Shown piece by piece: positions 25,093 through 33,217 of a stretch of 40,951 nt of DNA. This DNA comes from CAZPBC01 sp964584775. GTDB lineage: Bacteria; Chlamydiota; Chlamydiia; Chlamydiales; SLFE01. The notes under the pieces were generated by a model that was not told the DNA's origin, made no database searches, and saw only the letters and a program-made list of their open reading frames with translations. The DNA is taken from positions 1-40,951 of the forward strand of contig CAZPBC010000016.1 of the NCBI GenBank assembly GCA_964584775.1, written 5' to 3'. Every line of letters starts with the position of its first letter. Within the stretch, counting starts at the first letter, position 1. Both the position numbers and the translations under genes were made by a program.

Positions 25093-25120
25093 TTGACTTT
25101 TTCTACTTTAAAACTAGAAA
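25093..25120 (+). promoter_or_regulatory. Weak promoter candidate before the membrane-protein array
   Basis: TTGACT (25093-25098) and TAGAAA (25115-25120) are 16 bp apart. The start point would be only a few bases before the ATG at 25130. Confidence 0.2.
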
Positions 25121-25129
25121 CTTGGAGCC

Positions 25130-26056
25130 ATGCAAGCAGAGTCCCTCTCCCACGAAGTCCTTCAATTAGACGAGCTTCAACAAAAACTCACCAAAGGTGT
25201 AGCTGGAGTGGGTGTCCTCTCTGCACTCGGGTACAGCGTCACAGGAGGAAAACTCCTTCTCGTTGGAGTTGTTCAAACGATTGTGACCGTCGCCAGCAGC
25301 ATCCTCACCCACTACGCAGTCAAATTCCAACTTGTTGGAAGCCATTACAGCTTTGTTGCCGTCCATACAGTGGCCTCTCTACTCACAGGAGTGGTGACGT
25401 CCCTCTTCTACCTCACTTTAATAGCAGCGCCTCTTCATCCCTATAGCGTGATCATGTGTACCTTACTCTTTTCAGCACCAAGCATCATTGCAGGACTTTG
25501 CCTTTTTGGGATCACCGTCTATCGAGAGTCAAAAAAAACAACACCCCCTCTTCCAGACACAGGACCTTCGATCAGAACAAAGCCCCGCCCGGCTCCCCCC
25601 GACTGTGTAGGCACACCAGGCAAAGCTCAGACGAAAATATACATCCACTTGAAGGCGTCAGGCAGACAAGCAATTCCCTGCAGCCTAGAAGGCTTTTCCA
25701 AGCTCCTCTCTCACAAATCCGAAATGCATCGAGAAGAGTTTGCGAGGCACGACCAAAGACTACGAGCTCAAATCGAGAGAATCATGATGCAAACAGGGAG
25801 TCCTAACTATAAAAAAGTTCTGAGGCTATTTACTTTTTTTGCACGCGAAAATAACCTCGATGCTGGGAAGTATGAGACTATCATGAAACTGATCGAAGAG
25901 TGGGACAAAGGTGATAGAAAGCAGTTAAAAGGAAAAATCTTGGGTCAAATTGGACGCATCACACGCTCTGATCAACGAAAAGGCGCAGATCCCAATCAAG
26001 ATTTCTTCAAGACGATGAATGAAGCACTTCAAGAGGGAGTCAATGAGCGTTCTTAA
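25130..26056 (+). CDS. Array membrane protein 1 (Inc-like, unknown)
   Basis: A 308-residue protein, not recognised. Residues about 20-65 and 72-130 form two hydrophobic hairpins (GVGVLSALGYSV...; VAVHTVASLLTGVV...LFSAPSIIAGLCLFGI). A Pro-rich linker near 140-165 leads to a hydrophilic helical C-terminus. No signal peptide is seen. The paired-hairpin layout resembles that of chlamydial inclusion membrane proteins and recurs in the next three genes. GGAG lies close to the ATG. It overlaps the next gene by 14 bp. Confidence 0.7.
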   Translation: MQAESLSHEVLQLDELQQKLTKGVAGVGVLSALGYSVTGGKLLLVGVVQTIVTVASSILTHYAVKFQLVGSHYSFVAVHTVASLLTGVVTSLFYLTLIAAPLHPYSVIMCTLLFSAPSIIAGLCLFGITVYRESKKTTPPLPDTGPSIRTKPRPAPPDCVGTPGKAQTKIYIHLKASGRQAIPCSLEGFSKLLSHKSEMHREEFARHDQRLRAQIERIMMQTGSPNYKKVLRLFTFFARENNLDAGKYETIMKLIEEWDKGDRKQLKGKILGQIGRITRSDQRKGADPNQDFFKTMNEALQEGVNERS

Positions 26057-26762
26057 ACCCGACATGAAAAGCATTGTCGAATATCAAGAGACCTTTCGCG
26101 TCATCGACGCCATCGGAGCTACCACTTTCTCCGCTTGCGGATATCTCTTCACGACCACACCAATCTCAGCTCTTTTTGCAGCAACTCCTTTCATTGTGAA
26201 GGCAGTCGAAAGACTTTTAATCCTGAACATGGTCGAATCAGAAAAGATTCGAGAAAGAAAATACTTTCTTATCTCTTCTATCACCATCAACCTCCTCATT
26301 TCAACCATCGCAGCCGTCGCTGTCCTCACGTTTGCTGGAGTCGCCGTCACTGCCTACCATCTTTCCCTTTTTGTCCTCGCCAACTCTCTTCCTGGAGCCA
26401 TCGATACCCTCTTTTGCCTCTGTCACACCTTCTCTGATAGAGACTTCACATCGAACAAGACCCCTCCAAGGACTATTGACCAGCTAGAAGCTGTTTTTAG
26501 GAAACTTCTCGCTCTCACAGAAGAGACCCTTAAAAGAGAAAAGTCAAGAATGTCGAGAATCGAAGCCATTAAAGATGCCATTCAACAATACCGATCTTCT
26601 ACAAGCGAAACACTCAGAAGACAGGCAGCTCATCATATCAGAGAGATCGCAAGAGGTCTCTTTTCAAAAGAGCATGCAGCAGGAAAGGGCTATACAGATA
26701 CTCAGAAAGAGGAGCTTGCAAAGTTATACCCTGATTTTTTAAAACTTGCCGTTCTACTTTAA
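26043..26762 (+). CDS. Array membrane protein 2 (Inc-like, unknown)
   Basis: A 239-residue protein starting at the ATG at 26043, which has AGAGGGAG just upstream; the frame stays open eight codons earlier. Two hydrophobic hairpins occupy about residues 18-55 (IDAIGATTFSACGYL, TPISALFAATPFIV) and 72-130 (SSITINLLISTIAAVAVL, LSLFVLANSLPGAIDTLFCL). A charged helical tail follows, probably a coiled coil near 160-215. The layout matches gene 1, as does an S-x-PG/PS element at the end of the second hairpin. Overlap with gene 1 implies coupled translation. Confidence 0.7.
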   Translation: MSVLKPDMKSIVEYQETFRVIDAIGATTFSACGYLFTTTPISALFAATPFIVKAVERLLILNMVESEKIRERKYFLISSITINLLISTIAAVAVLTFAGVAVTAYHLSLFVLANSLPGAIDTLFCLCHTFSDRDFTSNKTPPRTIDQLEAVFRKLLALTEETLKREKSRMSRIEAIKDAIQQYRSSTSETLRRQAAHHIREIARGLFSKEHAAGKGYTDTQKEELAKLYPDFLKLAVLL

Positions 26763-26786
26763 CCTGAATCGTTCAGACTCTCGTTT

Positions 26787-27644
26787 ATGCACTCTGTCCC
26801 ATTACTCCACCATTCATTTTTCCCACACTCAGATGAATCGGAACGCTACTCTCGTGCAGGACTGATTGCACAGTACGGAATGGGAGCCGTGGCTGTCTGC
26901 ATCCTCAACCCTGTACAAGCCCTCTTTGCAAATCTCCCTCTCATCCACCGCCTCGCTGTCCAAGGCCTCTTTAACAAACTCCTCGAGCTACGTCCCATTC
27001 ATACTCCAAGGATGCGCTTTTTTACCCAGATCGCTCTCCACGCAGCGGTCACCCTGATCTCCTCGATTGCCTTTACCTCGCTGCTTCAGCTCCCTATGAC
27101 AGCGATGACATTTCTTTTCCTCTACCCTATTCTCTTCTCCACTACAGGTCACGCCCTACTGACAAGAAACTCCTCCTATCGAGAACGGGGCCCTAACCCC
27201 TCATGGATCGCCTTTCTTGAAGAGAGCTGCTCGTTTTTCCAGGGAAAGGAGAGCAGCCGCAACTTGAATCACCTCTCTCCCTCTCTTCGGAAAATTAGAG
27301 AAGTCCAAAACCGCCTCTTTCCACAACTTCTTTGCCTCACTTCACTCCTCCTCTACACCACCTACACCGTCACGCTTTCTATCCCAGCTGCACTGACGGT
27401 AGCACTGCCTTTGATCTCGCTCGTGGCCACAAACGCAATTTTAGGAACCCTGGTGGAACTCGGCTACATTGAGCGTCGCTTGACCTACGTTCTTCTGAAA
27501 ATGGCAACAGTGGCTTTTCTATTCCCTTTCTCCGCTGCCTTTTTTGGCAGTGTGGGCCTCCCCATCGGCTTCAGAACAGCCCTCCTCACCGACGCCTTCT
27601 TCGTCGCCAACACGATCTACGAAGTCAAATCGTCATTAATATAA
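26787..27644 (+). CDS. Array membrane protein 3 (Inc-like, two hairpin pairs, unknown)
   Basis: A 285-residue, mostly hydrophobic protein. The first half repeats the layout of its neighbours: LIAQYGMGAVAVCILNPVQALFANLP, then TQIALHAAVTLISSIAFTSLL and a TTGHALLTR end. A hydrophilic stretch near 125-170 is followed by a second set of hydrophobic segments (LLCLTSLLLYTTYTVTLSIP onward), so eight crossings are possible. No ribosome binding site is evident and the gene lies 24 bp after gene 2. No known family. Confidence 0.65.
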   Translation: MHSVPLLHHSFFPHSDESERYSRAGLIAQYGMGAVAVCILNPVQALFANLPLIHRLAVQGLFNKLLELRPIHTPRMRFFTQIALHAAVTLISSIAFTSLLQLPMTAMTFLFLYPILFSTTGHALLTRNSSYRERGPNPSWIAFLEESCSFFQGKESSRNLNHLSPSLRKIREVQNRLFPQLLCLTSLLLYTTYTVTLSIPAALTVALPLISLVATNAILGTLVELGYIERRLTYVLLKMATVAFLFPFSAAFFGSVGLPIGFRTALLTDAFFVANTIYEVKSSLI

Positions 27645-27673
27645 TATTAACATTCCTATTGTAAGATACTTAC

Positions 27674-28105
27674 ATGATGGAGATCACACCTACTCAGATC
27701 GAAAATATCGACCGCTGGCAGCGCGGGTTCTCCCCCTGCCTCATTGTCACACTCATCACAGGCGGGAGCCTTACCCTGCTCAATCCTGCCCTTGGGCTTC
27801 CAACCATGCTCGCCTGCTTAACCAAAGCGGCTAGCGCGCGCTATTCCAACAACGAACTCTTACAGGGAAGAATCGAAAGCCTCCATGACTTTTTTGCAGA
27901 TGAGGCTGTGATGTCGACCGTCGTTGCGACCGTCTGTGCTGTCGCTACCCTTCTTCTCTTCGGAACACCGATCACTCTCACAGGTGTCCTCATCTGGACA
28001 GCGTTCTATACCCTGCCCTCTATCTTCGAAGCAGGCCTCTGTGCAGTCATGCATTCATCTAAACTAGATGGGTTTAGAAGTCGAATTGCAAACAACTTAT
28101 CATGA
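27674..28105 (+). CDS. Array membrane protein 4 (Inc-like, short, unknown)
   Basis: A 143-residue protein. It has the module of the preceding genes with little else: CLIVTLITGGSLTLLNPALGLPTMLACLTKA, a polar linker of about 20 residues, then MSTVVATVCAVATLLLFGTPI and TAFYTLPSIFEAGLCAVMHSS. The LPSIFEAGLC end resembles APSIIAGLC in gene 1. A second ATG follows immediately at 27677. No ribosome binding site is seen. A TATAAT lies at 27640-27645 without a good -35. Confidence 0.65.
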   Translation: MMEITPTQIENIDRWQRGFSPCLIVTLITGGSLTLLNPALGLPTMLACLTKAASARYSNNELLQGRIESLHDFFADEAVMSTVVATVCAVATLLLFGTPITLTGVLIWTAFYTLPSIFEAGLCAVMHSSKLDGFRSRIANNLS

Positions 28106-28182
28106 CTCCGTCGCTTTCGTGAAATCTCCATAGAAGTAAAAGAACTCTTGCTTTTTCAAAAAAAGGGTTGGATAATGCCTCC

Positions 28183-29037
28183 ATGCGTTTTTTCTGGAAA
28201 AGAGTTTTACTTCCTCTCATAAAAGTCAGTGCATTCTTCGTGCTCTACTATTATGGAGGAGCTTATCTACTTAAACAACACGTTTGGCCTGCTCTGAATA
28301 AGCTGCCAAGCGATGTGCGCATTGGCCTCCATCCTTTTTTCGAACTCGATATGGGAAGGATCGTCGACCGCCTCTTCCAGTTTATCTGGACATTGATCCT
28401 CTTCTTTGGTTTCACGCTCTTTGTCAATAAGAAGCCACTAAAGAAGAACATCCTTTTCCAGCCGCAATACAAGCTACGCACCTTTTTAAAGGGAGCTGTT
28501 TTTGGATCCATCATGGTGGGAATCCTCATCCTTCTCTCCATTGCCACAGACACGGTTCTGATCAAGGCGATCCACCTCTATCCCGATGACATTATCGAGA
28601 CCCTCGCTCTTTACATCTTTTTGATTGCCTTGACCGTGATTGCAGAGGAGTTAGCACTCCGTGGATATATTCTTGAAACCCTGAGAGAAAGCTGGGGGAC
28701 GCAGTGGGCTGTTTGGGCCTCCTCTCTCTTCTTTGGCCTCTCCTATATGGGTGACTCTTACTACTACGCCTACACCGCCTTTGTTGCAGGCCTTTTACTC
28801 GGTTACTGCTATGTTTGGTATGGCATCTACTATACGATTGGCTGGCACCTCATGTGGAGCCTCATCGAATCGGTCTTCTACAGTGGAAAGATCGTCAAAT
28901 ACATTGTCCGTAATCCCTTTTTGATTGGAGACAAAACCATCTCCCCCGATCAGGAAGGGTTCCTTGTTCTCCCCATCCTACTGATTGGTCTTGCGCTGCT
29001 CCTAGCCATTCACAAGACAGAGTGGAGACTCAGGTAG
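28183..29037 (+). CDS. CPBP-family intramembrane protease homologue with altered motifs
   Basis: A 284-residue membrane protein with about eight hydrophobic segments. The ATG at 28183 is preferred over the TTG at 28168 because the AAAGGG abuts the TTG. Motif 1 of the CPBP (Abi/CAAX protease-like) family is intact as EELALRGYIL (Glu155, Glu156, Arg160). Motif 2, normally FxxxH, reads FGLSY; motif 3, normally HxxxN/D, reads HLMWS. One zinc-ligand-type His is therefore replaced, so the protein may be an inactive or altered protease. The 3' end overlaps the convergent dehydratase gene by 8 bp. Confidence 0.8.
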   Translation: MRFFWKRVLLPLIKVSAFFVLYYYGGAYLLKQHVWPALNKLPSDVRIGLHPFFELDMGRIVDRLFQFIWTLILFFGFTLFVNKKPLKKNILFQPQYKLRTFLKGAVFGSIMVGILILLSIATDTVLIKAIHLYPDDIIETLALYIFLIALTVIAEELALRGYILETLRESWGTQWAVWASSLFFGLSYMGDSYYYAYTAFVAGLLLGYCYVWYGIYYTIGWHLMWSLIESVFYSGKIVKYIVRNPFLIGDKTISPDQEGFLVLPILLIGLALLLAIHKTEWRLR

Positions 29038-29953
29038 CTCCTGTCCACTCTTGCATGAGATCTTGATTCACCAGGTTGCCACCACAAAGAATCACAACGA
29101 TCGATTGATAGTTATCAAGGTAAGGAGCCTTTTCATAAAGGGGCGCGAGTGCCGCACCACAGGCAGGCTCAACGAGAAGACGCTCTTCCTCTGCAAACGT
29201 CACGAGGCTCTGAAGTGTGCTCGCATCCGTCACCGTCACTGGATGGATCGGGCGTTTCTTTGCCCACTCAAGCGCTTGTGGCGTCACGCTCTTCGAAGCG
29301 AGTGAACTGGCCACCGTATCGAGCTCTTTGAGGACGACCGGCTCCCCTTGCTCCATCGATGCATAAAAGGACGCAGCCCCTTCTGTTTCGACGGCCACAA
29401 TCTCACTCTTCCAGGAGAGGCGGTCACACCCCTCTGCAACTCCACAGAGAAGTCCACCACCCCCAACAGAAAGGAGAATCGCATCGGGTTCGGGAATTTT
29501 CTCTTGAATTTCATTCATCAGAGTGGAGTGACCTTCCCAAATTTTTGGATGGTTAAAGGGAGAGACAAAGCCATAAGTGGGATCGCTCAGCAGTTCTGCA
29601 GCGTACTCTTGACTCTTGTTCCAATTCTCTCCATGAACAATCACCTCCGCACCTTCACTCTCGATCTTTTTCTTCATAAAGTCTGGAGTGCTTTTGGGGA
29701 TCACAACCTTTGCTTTCATCAACAGCTTTCTAGCTGCAAACGCCGCAGCAAGTCCCGCATTCCCCCCCGAAGCCGCAATGATCCCCTTTTTCCCTTCTTG
29801 ATGGTAGAAACGGACGAGCTCGCCGATCCCCCGGTTTTTGAAAGAGCCAGAAGGCTGGAGCATCTCCATCTTGAGATACACCTCTTTGCCAAGGGCACGG
29901 CTCAACGAGCGCGCTCGGAGAAGGGGGGTTTTTAAATAGAGTTTGTTGGACAT
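29030..29953 (-). CDS. PLP-dependent L-serine/L-threonine dehydratase
   Basis: A 307-residue fold-type II PLP enzyme. The Schiff-base Lys39 lies in PSGSFKNRG, ASGGNAGLAAA binds the substrate carboxylate, VGGGGLLCG binds the phosphate and VILCGGN closes the site. The Cys/Gly near the end fits serine dehydratase-like enzymes (SDS/Cha1) rather than full-length IlvA, as there is no regulatory ACT domain. It would deaminate serine to pyruvate or threonine to 2-oxobutyrate. Serine racemase is an alternative. It starts 6 bp after the export permease gene, so it is the last gene of that operon. Confidence 0.88.
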   Translation of the reverse strand: MSNKLYLKTPLLRARSLSRALGKEVYLKMEMLQPSGSFKNRGIGELVRFYHQEGKKGIIAASGGNAGLAAAFAARKLLMKAKVVIPKSTPDFMKKKIESEGAEVIVHGENWNKSQEYAAELLSDPTYGFVSPFNHPKIWEGHSTLMNEIQEKIPEPDAILLSVGGGGLLCGVAEGCDRLSWKSEIVAVETEGAASFYASMEQGEPVVLKELDTVASSLASKSVTPQALEWAKKRPIHPVTVTDASTLQSLVTFAEEERLLVEPACGAALAPLYEKAPYLDNYQSIVVILCGGNLVNQDLMQEWTGAT

Positions 29954-29959
29954 TGCTTT

Positions 29960-31135
29960 TTAAACGGCCTGTCTCAAAACGACCACTGGGTCGAGTCGAG
30001 CGGCTACAAGCGCAGGATAGAGCCCCGAGACAATTCCGACAAGCAGAGCGGTCACCTGGGAGAGAAAAAGAGAGCTCAGGGTGATCACCGTCTTCCAGCC
30101 GAGACTCCACTCAATCCCGAGAGAAAGCATCACACCAAAGATCAGGCCCAAAAGAGCGCCACCTAGGGAGATCAGGACCGCCTCGAGCAAAAATTGCCCC
30201 CAAATCTCACGCTCCGTCGCTCCGATAGCGCGCCTGACACCAATCTCCCGCATCCGCTCAAAGACGCTAGCAAGCATCGCATTGACTATCCCGATCCCCC
30301 CAACGAGAAGAGAGATGGCAGCAACCGAAGCAAGAAGGGCGTTGAAGCGCGAATGTGTCGCCGCCTTTTGCCTCATGAGTTCCTTAGGGATGATGAGCTC
30401 GATTCCCTGGAGCTGAGGATGGTTTCTCTCGACGATCTCCTTCACCAATAAGGCCATCACAGAGATCGCTTCAGGATCCTTGACATGCACGACAATTTCG
30501 CTGAGGCCAGGCTGATTTTCAAAAAACTCCATCGACAGCGGAAAAAGAAGAGAGTCGTCGATCGAGTGCGTCGAAAGAGGGCTCGGGTCCCTATCGCTTT
30601 TTTCACCCAGCTGACCCACAATGAGAAAATCGTGACCCATGAGACGAAGAGAGGATCCCACGACACTTTTTAACCCAAGCCGTCGAGCACTTTCACTTCC
30701 CAAAACGACCACACGCTCTTTTTTTTGTACATCATGGTCCGAGAGAGGACGTCCTCGAAAAAGAGAGAGGTCGTAGATCGAAAAGAAGGAACGCGTCACA
30801 CCGAGAAGGGTGGCGGGATTCTCCTCGACCACTTCAGTGAGACGTGAAACGGGCGCCACCACCACTTCCTCACCCAAGAGAGCCTGAAGTTGCTCTGCAT
30901 CCTCCAAGGAGAGTGTAGGAAGGCGCGACTCCTTTCCACTCGAATCCACCTTTCGAATGAGGATATTCTGGATCCCCAGGTGTTCAATCTCTTGAAGGCT
31001 CGCGACCTTTGCCCCTGTTCCAATCGCCATCATCGCAATGAACGCCGCGACCCCAAAGAGAATCCCCAGTGTAGAGAGGAGGGTCCTAAAGCGGTGGACC
31101 TGCAGCGACTTCCAACACTCTTTCAAACGCCTCAT
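29960..31135 (-). CDS. MacB-type ABC exporter permease (FtsX fold)
   Basis: A 391-residue permease. One membrane helix (TLLSTLGILFGVAAFIAMMAIG) lies at about 18-40, followed by a periplasmic MacB-PCD domain (about 45-265). Three helices in the C-terminal part include AAISLLVGGIGIVNAMLASV and FERMREIGVRRAIGATE, the classic FtsX/MacB signature. Unlike E. coli MacB it has no attached ATPase; that is a separate upstream gene overlapping by 4 bp. Such pumps act by mechanotransmission, driving substrates from the periplasm through a TolC channel. Confidence 0.92.
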   Translation of the reverse strand: MRRLKECWKSLQVHRFRTLLSTLGILFGVAAFIAMMAIGTGAKVASLQEIEHLGIQNILIRKVDSSGKESRLPTLSLEDAEQLQALLGEEVVVAPVSRLTEVVEENPATLLGVTRSFFSIYDLSLFRGRPLSDHDVQKKERVVVLGSESARRLGLKSVVGSSLRLMGHDFLIVGQLGEKSDRDPSPLSTHSIDDSLLFPLSMEFFENQPGLSEIVVHVKDPEAISVMALLVKEIVERNHPQLQGIELIIPKELMRQKAATHSRFNALLASVAAISLLVGGIGIVNAMLASVFERMREIGVRRAIGATEREIWGQFLLEAVLISLGGALLGLIFGVMLSLGIEWSLGWKTVITLSSLFLSQVTALLVGIVSGLYPALVAARLDPVVVLRQAV

Positions 31136-31821
31136 ACCACGAGATCTCCATCTTTGAGTGCAAGACGCCGCTCTGAGAGCCGTGCAACGGCTTCATCATG
31201 GGTCACGATCACAAGGGTCGTCCCTTGTTTAGAAAGTTGATCAAAAAGGCGGAGAATCGATCGACCCGTCTCTTGGTCAAGGTTACCAGTCGGTTCATCC
31301 GCAAAGAGAATCGAAGGAGAGCCGACAATCGCTCTGGCAATACTCCCCCGCTGCAGCTCTCCGCCTGAAAGCTCGCTTGGGAGGTGATCTTTGCGGTGTA
31401 GGATGCCTACCTGATCCAGGGCCTCTTCAGCTGCGATCAAAGCGGACCCTTTTCCTTTGCGGTACCCTTCTGCTAAGAGGACATTCTCAAGAACTGTGAG
31501 CTGAGGAATGAGGTTAAACGACTGAAAAACAAAACCCACCTTCTCACCTCGAATGTGCGAACGCGCTTCGTCACTCAGCTGGGAGGTCTCCTCTCCTTCA
31601 AAAAAGACACTTCCTTCACTCGGGGCATCTAAAAGCCCCATCAGGTGCATCAGTGTCGACTTTCCTGAACCCGAGGGACCGACAAGAGAGACCCACTCGC
31701 CTTGATGGATAGAGAGTGAGAGCCCTTTTACGGCTGCGACATCGCCGCTTTTCATCGCATACTTTTTCGTCACCTTTTCAAGACGCACCACCTCACGGGG
31801 GGAGTAGTCGAACGAAGTCAT
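31132..31821 (-). CDS. MacB/LolD-type ABC ATPase
   Basis: A 229-residue ATPase. Walker A GPSGSGKST, signature LSGGELQRGSIARA, Walker B ILFADEPTGNLD and the switch VIVTHD are all intact. It is typical of the LolD/MacB/FtsE group in length and sequence. It overlaps the adaptor gene by 29 bp upstream and the permease gene by 4 bp downstream, so it must power that permease. Confidence 0.93.
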   Translation of the reverse strand: MTSFDYSPREVVRLEKVTKKYAMKSGDVAAVKGLSLSIHQGEWVSLVGPSGSGKSTLMHLMGLLDAPSEGSVFFEGEETSQLSDEARSHIRGEKVGFVFQSFNLIPQLTVLENVLLAEGYRKGKGSALIAAEEALDQVGILHRKDHLPSELSGGELQRGSIARAIVGSPSILFADEPTGNLDQETGRSILRLFDQLSKQGTTLVIVTHDEAVARLSERRLALKDGDLVV

Positions 31822-33217
31822 TCTCTTCGAGCCCCTCTTTTACTTCGACCCACTCCCATGAACTTGCACCAAGGACGAGAGGCTGTTCCACCACCTGCTC
31901 CTCTTCGATTTTGAAAACAAAAGGGCTGTCGTTCTTGTAAAAGATCGCATGAACGGGAAGGGTGAGTTGGTCTTTGACTTTGGATGAGTGGATCACCACG
32001 CGCGCCGTCATTCCTGGGCGGAGGCGCTCGTCTGTTTCTTTTAAAAGCAGTTTGACGTCAAAATATTTCTCATCGCTCGACTTGCGGAAGTCGGACTGTG
32101 CTAAGACACCGATGCCCACAACTTCAGCGCTGAGTGTTAATGTGGGGTAAGCATCCATTTGAATCGAGGCGCGCTGTCCTTTTGCGATTTTATGTAGATC
32201 GACCTCACGGACTTTCGTCTTGATGATCATCTCTTGAAGGTCCGGAAGATCGATCAGTGGTTGATTTTTTAGGACGATGTCACCGACGCGGGGACGCCGC
32301 TTTTCCCCTTGACGGTACTCCTCACGAAGCACCACCATTCCATCCGTCGGCGCGCGGATCTGGCTCTTTTGTAGCTCCAGCTCTGCGTCTGCTAAAAGAG
32401 CCCCCAGATACTCCAGTGCCATCTCAGACTGGTAGAGCTGCTCTTCGGCTTTCGCAATGCGGTACGCAGAAGACTTGAGAGTCTCTTCATATTTCACTTC
32501 TGCCTTTTTCACACTGACGAGTGCTCTCTTCTCTAGCATCGGTGAGATGTGGTCGACATAGGAGCTATGCTGAATGGAAGCAGATTCAAAGTTCTCCTTT
32601 TCCTCATCAACACGCTTCTCAGCAAGACGACGCTCCCCCGGAGAAAGGAGCCCCTCTTCCTCCAAAAGAGCCAACTCTTCCTGAAAGACCGCGACGTCGT
32701 GGTATTTTTTCTCCGCTTTGGAGAGGTTGGTTTCAAGCTTTGAAAGCTCGAGTGGCATATCCCCCGCCAGCACCTTCTCTTTCTCAATCTCAGAAGAGCG
32801 CAGCTCCAAGAGGGCCGCTTTCTCCTCTTGCGCTGTTTGATGCTTCTCCCACTCCAGTACCGCATGAAGGGTTTCAAAGTGCGCCTCTTCCTCCATCACC
32901 TTCGCCTTCACTTCCACCACTTTTTGCTCAAAAGGGCTTGGATCAAGGCGCACGAGCAGGTCCCCCTTTTTGACGCTCTTTCCATCAGGAAGAATTTCGA
33001 TGATCTTTCCAAGATCTCCTTTCACCTCTGAAGCGATGGTCGTCGAGCGTCTCGCTTCAAGTGTGCCTACCGTTCGGACGTCCACATCAAACGATCCTCT
33101 CTCCACAGAGACAGTGAGGACCTGCTTCGCCTCTGTTTTTTCAGAGAGGGTCAACCAAATCGCTCCTAAACCTAGAACGACAAGAAGAATTGTTAACTTA
33201 AAAAAGCGCTTCATCAT
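31793..33217 (-). CDS. MacA/HlyD-family periplasmic adaptor
   Basis: A 474-residue membrane-fusion protein. A single N-terminal anchor (FKLTILLVVLGLGAIWLTL) is followed by a split lipoyl domain (GTLEARRSTTIASEVKGDL and IRAPTDGMVVLREEY) around a long alpha hairpin of about 200 residues rich in Glu and Lys. Beta-barrel and membrane-proximal domains follow (VREVDLHKIAKGQRASIQMDAYP; LPVHAIFYKND). It bridges the inner-membrane ABC exporter to the outer-membrane channel. The hairpin is longer than in E. coli MacA, suggesting a wide gap or extra coiled coil. Confidence 0.9.
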   Translation of the reverse strand: MMKRFFKLTILLVVLGLGAIWLTLSEKTEAKQVLTVSVERGSFDVDVRTVGTLEARRSTTIASEVKGDLGKIIEILPDGKSVKKGDLLVRLDPSPFEQKVVEVKAKVMEEEAHFETLHAVLEWEKHQTAQEEKAALLELRSSEIEKEKVLAGDMPLELSKLETNLSKAEKKYHDVAVFQEELALLEEEGLLSPGERRLAEKRVDEEKENFESASIQHSSYVDHISPMLEKRALVSVKKAEVKYEETLKSSAYRIAKAEEQLYQSEMALEYLGALLADAELELQKSQIRAPTDGMVVLREEYRQGEKRRPRVGDIVLKNQPLIDLPDLQEMIIKTKVREVDLHKIAKGQRASIQMDAYPTLTLSAEVVGIGVLAQSDFRKSSDEKYFDVKLLLKETDERLRPGMTARVVIHSSKVKDQLTLPVHAIFYKNDSPFVFKIEEEQVVEQPLVLGASSWEWVEVKEGLEENDFVRLLPP

